Assembly: GCF_000344685.1 (NCBI RefSeq)
Contig: NW_006920421.1
Coordinates: 704,848 to 733,401 of the forward strand
Source of the DNA: Gloeophyllum trabeum ATCC 11539
Taxonomy: Eukaryota > Basidiomycota > Agaricomycetes > Gloeophyllales > Gloeophyllaceae
Length of the DNA stretch: 28,554 bases
Direction: 5' to 3'
Shown here: piece by piece, positions 1-10,017 of the stretch
How positions within the stretch are numbered: the stretch's first letter is position 1
Layout: every line of letters starts with the position of its first letter
The notes under the pieces: model-generated
What the model was told of the DNA's origin: nothing
The model's database searches: none
What the model saw: only the letters and a program-made list of their open reading frames with translations
Translations under genes and position numbers: made by a program

Positions 1-187
1 TAAAAATGCACATTGCAGGAGAGAGCGACACTCAGATACTTGAACAAAGCTGTACATCACATACTACGAGCACATCAAGAAAGCCAGCAGGGAAGCCAAG
101 CGCAAATAAAGGGCGCTCGTGAGGTCAAGCCACCTTCCGTTCACTAAGGTCAGAGATGGCGAAGCGTCAGCTCATAGTACACCTACC

Positions 188-511
188 TCACGGAATGGGC
201 GCGATAAGCGCAGTCGTGGCACAAGCCGCTGAAGAAGTTCCCAGAGCTGCGTTACAAGCAAGGACTGCAGCGGGGGCCGCGGGGGCTGCTACGACGGTCC
301 CGAATGTGAATCCGGCACCGGCGTAGCAGGCGACAGCGAGGGCGTTGCATCCTGCATGCGTAGGCACCCGAGCCGTTTGTCATCCAGGAATACACGGTGA
401 GAGAGCATACGGACCGGTCTGACAGATGCCGTAGGCGATGGGCCCGGCAATGGTGGAGGGGATTGAAGCCATGGCAGCGAGCAACGGGAGAGCGACGGTG
501 TAGAAGCGCAT
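188..511 (-). CDS. small cysteine-rich secreted protein, 86 aa, 2 exons
   Basis: Exons on the minus strand are 511-415 and 351-188, with a 63-nt phase-1 intron starting GTCCGT and ending GCAG. The product is 86 residues. A signal peptide covers about residues 1-22 (MRFYTVALPLLAAMASIPST then IA). The mature part starts GPIAYGICQTGCNALAVACY, followed by an Ala/Val-rich stretch and a second cysteine pair (LACN, SAACA). Small fungal proteins of this pattern are common and are sometimes annotated as zygote-specific class V-like; no molecular function is known to me. The start is the ATG directly before the hydrophobic signal; a longer upstream reading frame exists but would bury it. A TATA box lies 83-90 nt upstream. 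The mature protein has five cysteines, and a Ser-Ser sits where relatives usually have a cysteine (LGTSSAAC). Confidence 0.92.
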
Positions 512-593
512 GTTGTCTAGGATTGGATTTGGGCTCTGGTGGGTGGTGGTAAGAGTGAGAGAGGCGTTGTGAGGATTCGAAGGAGAGCCCCGG

Positions 594-601
594 TTTATAT
601 A
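594..601 (-). promoter_or_regulatory. TATA box of the cysteine-rich secreted protein gene
   Basis: The minus strand reads TATATAAA, 83-90 nt upstream of the ATG at 511. The spacing suits a TATA-driven fungal promoter with a short 5' leader. Confidence 0.6.
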
Positions 602-639
602 GACTTGGACACGCCATAGCGGTTCCGTCCGCAGCGTCA

Positions 640-1615
640 TATGACGAAACCGAGGGGAGTTTCGTGCATCGACTACTCGAGGCGTGAAGGAGCTACCGGC
701 GTCTTCACAGCTCTCAATGTATTGAGAAGACCCATAAGAGACGTTTTAGCGCCCGTAAGTGTCCGATCCCCGAGGTAAGCGCAGAAGACACAGCGTTTCC
801 CCGCTAAGAATATGGTACTTGCTGCGGTGGGACCACCTGTGGTGGTCCATGCATAGAATTATAAGGGTACGCTGTCGTAGATCGAACCGCGCGCTTCTAG
901 ATAAGTTGTGGAGTGAAGTCTTGGTGAAATCTACCACGTCCATGCGTAGCAGGATCCTTTCTTAGAGATGCTGTAAGTCACGGTGCAAAGACCGCAGCAA
1001 TAAGTTCCAAGCAGCGGTTCGTCATGCAACGAAGGCTTTGAAGCGGGAGCTTGTACGAGGTGTTCCGGATCGTGGCAGCGCCTTCTGTTCCCTGGCAAAG
1101 CAACGGAGATAAACACGTCACCAAAGGACATGTCGGGACGACGTCATCACGGCTTCCCAGTACCTGATATGGAAAGGCAGTTTCCCGATACGGCACTCCT
1201 GACATATGTCAAGATTGTTTTGCCCTGCTTGTGCACTGTCCGAGGACGGGTGTAAAAGGACGGTAGGAAGGCCACAACTCGACGTTCTGCGGTTGACTTT
1301 CCCCACCACCTCCCCTCTTCACCCAACCTCGTCGTCGGACTCGATCCAGACGCAGTGAGCCCGCGAGCCCTCTGCGACAGAACTGCCGCAACACGGGGGA
1401 TATGTACCCCCGGGCTCCCGCATCTGTACGTGCAGGTCCTGCATGTCGTAGTGCACTCGACTGCTAGGTGAGAGAATATGAGTTTCGGGAGGTAAGTCAG
1501 GTCTGATCTTCCTCCCGCAAAAGCAAATCAACTGATGTGCCGAAACCGAAATTTTGCGCATATATCGCCTTCCAGACGACGCGCCACTCCTGAGGCCTGA
1601 GGCATGAAGACACAC
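640..1615. other. intergenic stretch, no gene recognised
   Basis: Only short overlapping reading frames with no family resemblance or signal peptide are present. The one clear structure is a short perfect inverted repeat at 830-848 (8-bp arms, 3-nt loop). Confidence 0.6.
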
Positions 1616-1618
1616 TAA
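1616..1618. repeat. left target-site duplication (TAA) of the MITE
   Basis: TAA directly abuts the left terminal inverted repeat and is matched by TAA at 1908-1910 on the right. Confidence 0.85.
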
Positions 1619-1907
1619 GGGCCCGTTCGGATCGTTGGTTAAGCCTTGGTTTGGCGTTGGTTAAGCTTCATGAGGCCGAAGCCGGAGGTGCTCGAAGCGA
1701 GGTGGCGCGAGAATGTCACAAATAGTCACACATTCCCATCACTATAGTATGCACGGAGAGTGACAAAAGGTGACGGGAAAGCTGGGGCTAAGTAGAACGT
1801 TCCTGAACACCCCCTTAGCTTCGCCTTGTGATCCGAAGCCAACACCTAGCCATTGGCTTCATTTTTGGCGGGTAAGCCGAGGCTTAACCAACGATCCGAA
1901 CGGGCCC
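1619..1907. mobile_element. PIF/Harbinger-type MITE, 289 bp
   Basis: The element starts GGGCCCGTTCGGATCG and ends with the exact inverse. The terminal inverted repeats match perfectly over 28 bp and continue imperfectly. It is flanked on both sides by TAA (1616-1618 and 1908-1910). A three-base TWA duplication and a GGGCCNGTTYGG-like terminus are hallmarks of PIF/Harbinger (Tourist-like) elements. It has no coding capacity, so it must have been moved by a transposase encoded elsewhere. The termini agree almost perfectly, which suggests a fairly recent insertion. It lies about 290 bp before the start of the kelch gene. Confidence 0.93.
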
Positions 1908-1910
1908 TAA
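1908..1910. repeat. right target-site duplication (TAA) of the MITE
   Basis: TAA directly abuts the right terminal inverted repeat and matches the left copy at 1616-1618. Confidence 0.85.
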
Positions 1911-2200
1911 AACGTAGGTCCAAGATGTAGCTGCCTCTGCCAGTATGTTACCCAGTACCGACGGTTCTACCTAAGCTGTGTCGGTCTAGATCGGCCTCTC
2001 GTACCGAGACTTCTCACGATACTGCGCCTACTGGTTGTGGGTGCCACTACTCCATTGGACTCCACATCCGTGAAGCAATCCAGGTTGACCTGACGTGCTA
2101 CGACTTTTGACGACCGTCCGTAACGATTACCTTCCATGTATCCCATTCTCGTTTGAGCTTCCAAGAAAGACATCCCTGGCTGTCTGACGCTCCCTAACAA

Positions 2201-5200
2201 ATGCTACAAACACGATCTGTACTATCCACGCTACTCGTCCTTTCCCTCGTTTGCGACCACGTTTCTGCGGATTACACAGCTGTTCCTAGGTGAGTATCCA
2301 CTTAATAGAACAGGAACCATAGCCTGACTGATCGGATACGAAGATGGGGACAAGCTGTCGCACTTGTAAACGATGTCCTGTTCGTACACGGAGGCCGAAC
2401 AGACCCGTACAATGAATACTCGTATACCTCCGCCCCTGTGGACAATGATCTACTCTTCCTATCACTATCTTCCTCATTCGACCCCTCGTCGCCTCCATGG
2501 CAATATGTCGGCGGTTCATCCAATTCCTCCGCGCCCCAAGGGCCTGCTGTAGCTTGGCACACACTGTCCGCATTCGACTCAAATGACCTCCTCCTGTTTG
2601 GCGGAGTCCCAGGACCGAACTCGCAAACGGTCCAGGTCGACCAAGCCGACTCGGCGTATCTGTTGAATGTGTACAATCGCTTAGAGCCTTCGTGGACATC
2701 CGAGTCCAACTCCTGGGCGAGCGAGCCTACACGCCGCATATATCTCTCAGCATCTTCATCTGGAGGGAAGGTGTATATCATTGGCGGAGAGAAAGCGGAT
2801 GGCTCTGGTAGTGCGTTCTCTGATCACTATGTATTTGACCCTAGCGGCCCCTCGTTTACACAACTACCAACATCCAATGGTCCCCCGGATTTGTATGGAC
2901 ATGCGTCTGTGGTGCTTTCGAACGGAACCCTTCTGGTACTAGGTGGTTACTCTCCGTCCGGATCCTCGCTTGTCCCGTTCAACCGCATATGGGCCTTGGA
3001 TACCACTCGGTCCGATGCAGAATGGTATAGCTTCTCGGTGTCAGCGTCGAACTTACCCACCCCGCGACGGGGTTTTGCAGCAGTCAAGCTAGATGGCGAT
3101 CGGGTCCTCATTCATGGTGGAGGAGATGCCACGCTGCAGACCACGTATAGTGATGGATGGATCCTCGACACGAGTCAGAATCCTGCTAGTTGGAGTTCCC
3201 TCTCCCAGTTATCCCAGCTTGGCCCACGTAAAGACCATTTTGCGATAGCCATGGGCTCTGAAGTGGTCTTCGGCTTCGGTAAGTCTCAGTGGGATGACCA
3301 TGATCACCATAATTGCTAAACGTGCGCGGTGCAGGTTTTGGATCCAATGGTCCCGCTCCCGCAGCCCTGCAAGTATACGACATCTCCTATAGCGCATGGC
3401 AACCGAGTTATACCCCGATACCTACGTATACCGCCTCGACGTTGCCTCCTGCGACGCAGACTGGGACAGCGGGCGGCGGATCCCCTACTGGATCGACTTA
3501 TCCCCCCGGGCAATCTCCTACAGGAACTGGCACGCGTTCGGGGTACCCCGGGCAGCCCACCCAGTCGGGATCTGGAGGAGGAGGTGACGGCCAGACACAA
3601 GACGGACAGGACTCTTCTTCGAGCCGTACGCTGCCGATTGTCCTGGGTACGCTGTTTGGTGCACTCGGGTTACTGGCTGCTGGCGCGGTAGCTGCGTATT
3701 ATGTCCGAAGACATAGACAGCAGACAGGAGATGCGTTCCATTTGATTGGTGGAGATGGAGGTGACGATGAGGAGAGTGCACATCTGGAAGGCGGTAGGAT
3801 TCTGCCCGCTCGCATGGTAGATAGCACTGCAGGAGCAAGTGCGGGCTGGTTAGCCGGCGGTAAGAAGGCTTTGGTAAGGTTCGGGCGGAGCACAGGGCTG
3901 GTTGCGCACAGCGCCGCCGAGAGGAGGGACATGCTTGCCGACGAAGATACCCGCGACTTTGGGCGAATATCCCTCTACAACTGGGGTAGGCAGCCGAGTT
4001 CTACCAGTACGGCGACCTTCCAGTCCGGATGGGCCGAGCGGCCGAAGCTGGGCGGGCTGTTCCAGGGCTCATGGGCTTCACTGCGCTCGCTGGGAGGTGC
4101 GATGTTTGATGCCGCCGGTGCGAGAGCGGGTTCGTCGAGAGAGGCAAGTGGCAGCTCCAAGGCTACCACGGCGTGGTACGAGAAGGACCAGCTTTTGTAC
4201 GAGCCGTTCTCCGAAACTTCACTCATGCGTGCGGGCGACCCTGTGCCGACACGCCCGCGGGCCAGTCGGCAGCCGTCAACGACTAGTGTCTGGTCGTATA
4301 CTTCTTACCATGATCCGTTTGAAGACGGCGGGAGCGAAGGTCACCACGACGTCGCTTCAGATGAGGGCCAAGACGAGAAGGAGGAAAGCACTTTGCTCAG
4401 CCGGCCGCCGAATTTGTCGTTGCAAACAGTGGTGCCAAAACGTTTCGCTGCTGGCCATTCCCTGTCACCGGTTACTGAAGTAACTTCGCGTACGAGCATG
4501 TCTAATTCGCTATCGTCGCATTCCCAGGAGGGCGCGGTGGCGTCCCCATATACCACGCTCGGTCGATCTTCCCTTTCGTCTCAAGAATACACTCCTCGTT
4601 CACCCCCGCCAAGGACGATTTCGATGATAGACGCCAATCCTCGTCCGTCAGAGCCGCTTCGTAGGTCAGATAGTTGGTGGGCGCGGTTTGCGAAGACGTC
4701 CTTCCTTGACCGGAGACATAGCGACCCCAGCAAATCGAGCCGTGCTCCCCTTGAGTTCCGGGATCCACAACCGCCTCCGCGTCTGGTTACCATTGAGGAA
4801 TCTCCGCAGTCGGTTTCCAAGTCGCCTGAGTCGCCTGAGTCGTTGAAGAATAGGAGAGGTCACAATCTCACGTATTCTTCCCAGCACGCCCGGTCGATGT
4901 CGTCGTTACAGACGGCGAAGACGGCTGACTCCGAGGCGCTAGAGAGGATGGCTGCGACGGTAGATGTGGTGCAGAGGATCGGTTCCCACGTTACCAGTCC
5001 TAGCGGTACGACTTCTGAGAGTCAGGTCAGTCCTGTGACTGAGACTACTCGGTCCACGCCGCCGTTTTCGTCTGCCCCCTCCACAAGTGCTCGGGCGACA
5101 ATGGGTCATGACCGTGAGTCCAGCTCGGAAAGTTGGCGAGAAAGCTGGCGGCATTCTGGTGGTTGGTCTATACCCTCGCGATCTTTGTCTCTCTCGGCTC

Positions 5201-5862
5201 GCGCTGTCACCAGCCATATGGGTGGCGGGACCAGCTCGAACATGTCGAGTCCTCCGTTGTCTGGATCTGCTAAAGCTACCCTCGGTCATGGCCACAGCAG
5301 CGAAGCGGCGACGAGTCCGCCGTTATCTACGTCGGCGCGGGCTACACTCAGCCATGCTACGGAATCCAATCATTTGCCCAGCTTGAGGAGGTCCTCATCA
5401 GTTATGGCTGCCGCTGGACATACGCCTGCGCGTACGCCTGAGTCGCCGTTCGACGACCGTTTCGCATATTCGCCGCCCGTTCTGTCACCGCCCGTCTCGA
5501 CCGCAGCAGCGACAATAGGGCATAGTGCTCCAACCGTACTCTCACCTGAAGAAATGACGCCAGAGTTTGAGAAATCCCTTCCGGAAACTCCATCCACTGA
5601 TTCGTCTGGGTCAACCGCTCGGAGTAGCGGACGGCGGTTGTCTGGACCTCTCGTTTCCAGCAGAGTGCAAGAACTCGAGCGGCGCAACTCACAAGACGCC
5701 GAGTCGCCAACAAGCCCACCCCCGCGAAATACCCGAAAACGAGAAGAAAGGCCGCGCGGGCGACATATAACTGTAAATTATGGACTTGTGCAGAGGCCAT
5801 CCCTCTTTGTTGCAAACCCTGATGATCGTCAGTCGAGTCAAGGATCCTCGTCTGACGCATGA
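2201..5862 (+). CDS. kelch-repeat single-pass membrane protein with long Ser-rich cytoplasmic tail, 1,183 aa
   Basis: Exons 2201-2289, 2344-3278 and 3335-5862; introns of 54 nt (GTGAGT...AAG) and 56 nt (GTAAGT...GCAG) keep the frame. A signal peptide covers about residues 1-23 (ending HVSA). Kelch/galactose-oxidase-type blades run from about 30 to 364, with repeated Gly-Gly turns such as LFVHGG, LLLFGGVPGP, VYIIGGEKAD, LLVLGGYSPSG and VLIHGGG. A Pro/Ser/Thr/Gly-rich linker leads to a transmembrane helix at about 441-466 (IVLGTLFGALGLLAAGAVAA), followed by basic YYVRRHRQ. The remaining roughly 717 residues are Ser/Thr/Pro-rich, presumably disordered and cytosolic, and contain a repeated SARAT..GH motif at about 920-1072. 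The architecture suggests a surface sensor or adhesion protein, but no ligand or pathway can be named. The F-box gene lies tail-to-tail downstream. Confidence 0.9.
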
Positions 5863-6150
5863 CAGCTATATCAATCTTGGGTGATAGAGTCTGTGGGATA
5901 AATGGACTGTATTTTACGAAACTGTTATGTTTATTTGCTTGATTTCACGAGTCTAATGACCGTTGTTCTACTTAGTACCCCACGTTGTAATCTTTTGGGA
6001 CCATTGCGTACAGTTTGTATTCCCGTAAGATGTATGAATTCAATGAAAACAGTGAATCAGTAAAGTGGAAAACAAGACGTCATTTGAAAGAACATTGGCC
6101 GAGAGTAAGACCTCGCAACTTGCTAGTCCTAGGAAGAGCGAAACCCTTGA
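5863..6150. other. shared 3' region between convergent kelch and F-box genes
   Basis: A 288-bp AT-richer spacer separates the stop codons of two convergent genes and must hold both poly(A) sites. No gene is visible in it. Confidence 0.6.
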
Positions 6151-7581
6151 TTAGGTAAAGAAGTCGAAGACCACTTCCACCTGTCCACAAAGCCACCTGC
6201 GAGTTATCACGTCCATCGCACAGAAGTCAGTCCAATCTACGCACAATTTGGCAATAGAATGACCGATGGCTTGTCGGCCCAAGATGAACCGGCTAAGAAC
6301 CCCTTCATCGCATGAACATGAGATATCAGGGCAGACTAGCGTCTTGAGACGGAAGCCTGGTCTTATGGGCTCATGACAGCTAGCCCACTCCTCCGATGCT
6401 AGACATCCAAGAATCGCTCGGCTATCTCCTCCAGACAGCTCGAGAGTACTGGCGAAGGGGAAGCATAAGAGGAATGGTAGACTGAGATCCCGTTCTTGAT
6501 AAGGATCGACCAAGCAGACGTCATAAAGACATAGCCTGCTCAGCTCAGGAAACTTGGGAGAACCGCCACAACTGGTGACTGTGATAGCACGAACAACTGC
6601 TTCCGCACCCAAGTGACTGAGCTTTCCGAAGACAAGGGTTTGAAGTAGAGGAGCTGATATGGTGCCGAACAGCGTGGCCACTACGCTGCCTTCCTCTGCC
6701 GCCCTGTCCCAAAATTCGTCGGAAAATGATAAAGACAATGAGAGGAGTGATGGCAATGTAGCACTGAGGCATGGATCCCGTGCTTCGCGCACCAGTCGGA
6801 AGCATGGCCCATCTATGGTGAGACATTCAAGCTTGGAGCATGCTTCAAGTAGAGCAACGAACTCCTCTAGGGATGGCCTTCGAGCGGCAGGCACGTCCAC
6901 GATGTTGAGGGAGGTTAAGTGGGGGAAAAGATTGTTCAACCCTTTCAGATCCACTCCGTCCAATCGTAGGCGCGAGAGGCGTGGCGTCCCGCCGGTTAAA
7001 AGTGGTGCGCTCCGCGGATACTCGAAGCAAGGGGTAAAAGAGAAATCTGTGAGCTCAGGAGCGGCCAACGTCCGGAGCCGCGTCAATGCGCTCTCTATTG
7101 GGAGTATACCATGATGCGCTCGGGCGCCGTAGATTGTAAGCTGGAGTGAACGCCAACGGTCGGCATGGGCTGAAACGGTGTCCATGAAGTCTCGCATTGC
7201 AGGCTCACAAGCAATGACGGTCTCGACGCCCTCATCTGGCGTTGACACGAAATAGATGACCAAGTCCAGCAGGCACTTTCCGGACCGCGTAAGCTGAGCC
7301 TTAGTAGGTTCCAGCTTGGAGTACCGGTCGATGTATACGCTGCTCCATATGGTAGGCGTCGTCAAGGCCACGTTCCTCCAGTGATGCGAGACCCAAGATG
7401 CAGTGAATGGAAAGGTAAGCTGTCTTTGGCAACTCTCGGCTTCATCAGCAACGACCATCTTCCATATACCGGTCAGGGTTTCAAGTGGGAGGATATCAGC
7501 AGGATCTTTAATCCGTGCCCTTACAGCCTCGACAGGTACGGAACCAGGACGAAGCTGGGTGTGGAGCATACCAAGGTACAT
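6151..7581 (-). CDS. F-box protein, 476 aa, single exon
   Basis: An uninterrupted 476-codon frame on the minus strand. An F-box-like segment occupies about residues 27-85: DPADILPLETLTGIWKMV, then FTASWVSHHWRNVALTTPT and IWSSV. This is the usual agaricomycete F-box form (leucine-proline start, WxxVALxxPxLW end). The rest is irregular leucine-rich sequence (for example LTSLNIVDV, LSRLRLDGV, LECLTIDG), as in the substrate-binding half of such proteins. By family it would act as a substrate adaptor of an SCF (Skp1-cullin-F-box) ubiquitin ligase; the target is unknown, and these genes form very large, fast-evolving families in mushrooms. Two in-frame methionines (residues 1 and 5) could start it, and a short upstream exon cannot be excluded. 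Confidence 0.88.
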   Translation of the reverse strand: MYLGMLHTQLRPGSVPVEAVRARIKDPADILPLETLTGIWKMVVADEAESCQRQLTFPFTASWVSHHWRNVALTTPTIWSSVYIDRYSKLEPTKAQLTRSGKCLLDLVIYFVSTPDEGVETVIACEPAMRDFMDTVSAHADRWRSLQLTIYGARAHHGILPIESALTRLRTLAAPELTDFSFTPCFEYPRSAPLLTGGTPRLSRLRLDGVDLKGLNNLFPHLTSLNIVDVPAARRPSLEEFVALLEACSKLECLTIDGPCFRLVREARDPCLSATLPSLLSLSLSFSDEFWDRAAEEGSVVATLFGTISAPLLQTLVFGKLSHLGAEAVVRAITVTSCGGSPKFPELSRLCLYDVCLVDPYQERDLSLPFLLCFPFASTLELSGGDSRAILGCLASEEWASCHEPIRPGFRLKTLVCPDISCSCDEGVLSRFILGRQAIGHSIAKLCVDWTDFCAMDVITRRWLCGQVEVVFDFFT

Positions 7582-8182
7582 ATTTTGGCACCTGAGCTAT
7601 AATCCAGAGATTCGATCAGTGAAGTATTGAGGAGTGACTGGGCATACTGACAGACTGACATCTATTACACGAGATGTATAACGGGTGGATACCTTCGGGC
7701 GTACAAGCGGTTAGCTTCGTGCATTTGTTGGTATGGACGGCCTTAAATACCTATGCCTGCCTACGATGTCTGTCTCGTGCAGAGACCACCGCGTGTAAGC
7801 AAGACATATTTATACCAGCAAGAGCGCTCAATGAGTGTTTCGCCCATGTAAAGAGGTTCTGAAACCAAGTCAGCACCAATAATGAGCAGACACTGACGCT
7901 GCGGCGTGAGCATACCGCCGATGCACAGTGTCGTCGCTGATGAGATGTCCCCTACTGAACCTTATTCACTCTAAAAGCAAGCGCTCGTTGGTTATTTGCG
8001 CAGCCAACGCTCGACCGGTAAACCCGAATCTAGGAGAAGGCTCCTTTGATAGGCTGGGACTAGAGCTAGCATAGCGTCTGTCCTATTGATAGCATGCAAA
8101 TCAAGACACACGCACTATTGATAGACTGAGCAAAGATAGATAGTGTAGTTGGCGATTGGCAAAGCCAGAGACATCCCCGACC
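7582..8182. other. intergenic spacer between F-box gene and CTU2 gene
   Basis: It lies upstream of the F-box gene and downstream of CTU2, both on the minus strand. No gene is recognised. The heptamer TTGATAG occurs three times at 8046-8123, without further structure. Confidence 0.5.
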
Positions 8183-10017
8183 CTACTCCTCAGCGTCGAT
8201 GAGGAAGCCCCGCAATACGCTCTCCATCTGGTCCCGGCGCATCTCGTTGCCCCGAACCACTTCATCGTGGTCATCCTGGAGATTCAAACGTGACTGGACC
8301 CACTGTGGTGGAAGCACTTCACCGTTACCAGGTGCATCTGTCGCAGAAAATGACCTCGGCTTCGGCTGCACCTTGCTGCTCTTGCTTGTCAAGGTGGTGT
8401 GGCAGGCATAACATAGATAAGGCGCGAGTGAGGCCTTCTCCGACGAAACCGGAGGGTCGGTGCTCAGCGACCGGATCGATATGCGATTTTTCCACTCTTG
8501 AACCCCGGGCTGAGCAGGCCTGATACAAATGATAGCTGTCAGATGACGGGCACTACGCAGAGGAGGATCGGATGCACCGGTTACATAGTATGCATGTCCC
8601 TACGGCATGATCTTTCGGGGACAGCTTCGCACATGTCCGCGCGATAGTCGACACAGTCGAGGGGTAGTCCTTCTCCAGGCCGATGATGAAATCTGCGTAG
8701 CGCGGAGTACACATGTAATATCAAGAAAGCGCATATACAGAGTCTCTGAGTTCTACTCACCTTTTGTAATTCTGCTGATGCCTTGCCTCGCGCCTGGCCA
8801 TGTCTCTTGGCCCACAATCTCCAGGCCCTTCCACCATGCATACATCGCGCACTCCTTCATCACAATATCCTTCAGTGGTCTCACAACCCTTACGCTCCGA
8901 CCTTTCGACCGTGACAAACTATCTGGACTCCACTCCTCTTGCACTTCCTCCTTGAGATTGAAACCCCCGCCTTGGGCGACCAGCGATACAAGGGATATTG
9001 AGAGAGACGTGAGGCAAGTGCCGAGGGCGAGGTGAGAGGAGTGGGTCGATAGAGCAGTATGTAGGAGAAGAAGGCGGGTTAGGGTCTGAAGCGTTGATGG
9101 AATAGCTGTAGGAGCAGGGAGGGAGGATAGGTAGTTGCATAGAGCGGACAGAGGTGTCCCGTTCCTAGAGCAAGGCGATAGTATCAAGTCTGTTTCGAGA
9201 GGATGCACAATTGAATGGAACCGCACGTGGATTCAAGATATGTAGCTCTCACCTTCATTGGTGACATCTACACCGAGCTGCCCCTTCGCCGGCTTGCCAC
9301 CTACGCTTTCCCACCAACTCTCGTCAAACGCGTCCTCGATGCGTAAGGGCACAAATTCAAGGTCATCGTACCGCTCTACGATGCGGCGCACGTCATCCGT
9401 CCGGTCGCGCATCTGCCCTACGCATCACGTTCTGTCCAGTTCGCCCAGGCACACTGAGATGCAGACGTACCCCGTGAAACGCCCCGCAAACCTCAACATA
9501 GCAGACCTTGCCTTCCTTCCACACCCTTTCTTTCTTCGGATCTTTGCCTTCTGATAGTGTGTTTGTCTCTCCGCGAGGTCGTCGCGAAGAAAAATAACCA
9601 CGATAAATGACATCGAGAAGGACTGTGGACCCGAGGCCCCCTGAGAAGGCTATGACGAGGTTCCCTGACGGGTTGAGATTTTTCTTGCGGGGACCCTCTG
9701 GCGTGGGGTTGATTGTCGGTTCAATGGTCCGCTTGATCTTATTGTACATCATGGGCAAGAAACAGTCCCTACCATCGAATTAGACGATGCGCTAGTACCA
9801 AAATAATTAGAGCGTACTTGCAATATACAGCATGACGGATCACTATATTGCCTTGATTAATCTTGCACTTAATACAGAGCTTTGATCGGTCAAACTTCCG
9901 TCTCCCTGTACAAATTTGTGACTTGTAAGCAAGCGAAACGATGTCCGCATGCAACTCGGGCTCACGAGGCATGAGCGCATCGCTCTCCGCGTTCGGGTTT
10001 CCACAACTTGTCGACAT
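8183..10017 (-). CDS. CTU2: cytoplasmic tRNA 2-thiolation protein 2 (CTU2/NCS2), 492 aa, 7 exons
   Basis: Minus-strand exons: 10017-9966, 9905-9818, 9768-9471, 9412-9253, 9189-8761, 8692-8578, 8519-8183. All six introns (49-68 nt) begin GT and end AG, and the 1,479-nt coding sequence is open. The product works with CTU1/NCS6 to 2-thiolate wobble U34 of tRNAs for Lys, Glu and Gln in the cytosol, with sulfur delivered by Urm1. Evidence: the N-terminus with Cys pair KLCIKC (28, 31) and IRHAVYCKDCF; the PP-loop-like FSGGLGST at about 88-95, which lacks the Lys-Asp of the catalytic partner's SGGKDST; YVEVCGAF; the conserved REVxD-like block GISRITKDFIIGLEKDYPST; and C-terminal Cys pairs GTCILC (376, 379) and LCYACH (417, 420). 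Length matches fungal homologues. Intron 1 is 60 nt with no stop, so retaining it would insert 20 residues; splicing restores the conserved N-terminus. Confidence 0.95.

Noticed and set aside
719..733. AATGTATTGAGAAGA, similar to phrases near 16799 and 17979
   Set aside because: The two right-hand copies are explained by the duplicated 3' flank of the seven-TM gene; the copy at 719 has no further similarity around it.
3902..4483. Plus-strand 193-codon frame inside the kelch gene
   Set aside because: An out-of-frame shadow of the kelch protein tail, arginine-rich by codon shift only.
6659..7114. Plus-strand 151-codon frame opposite the F-box gene
   Set aside because: A shadow of the minus-strand F-box coding sequence.
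9906..9965. Reading CTU2 straight through its first intron as coding
   Set aside because: The 60-nt segment is in frame without stops but has a strong donor GTGAGC and acceptor TACAG; removing it joins the conserved CTU2 N-terminus (LMPRRRKFDRSKLCIKC).
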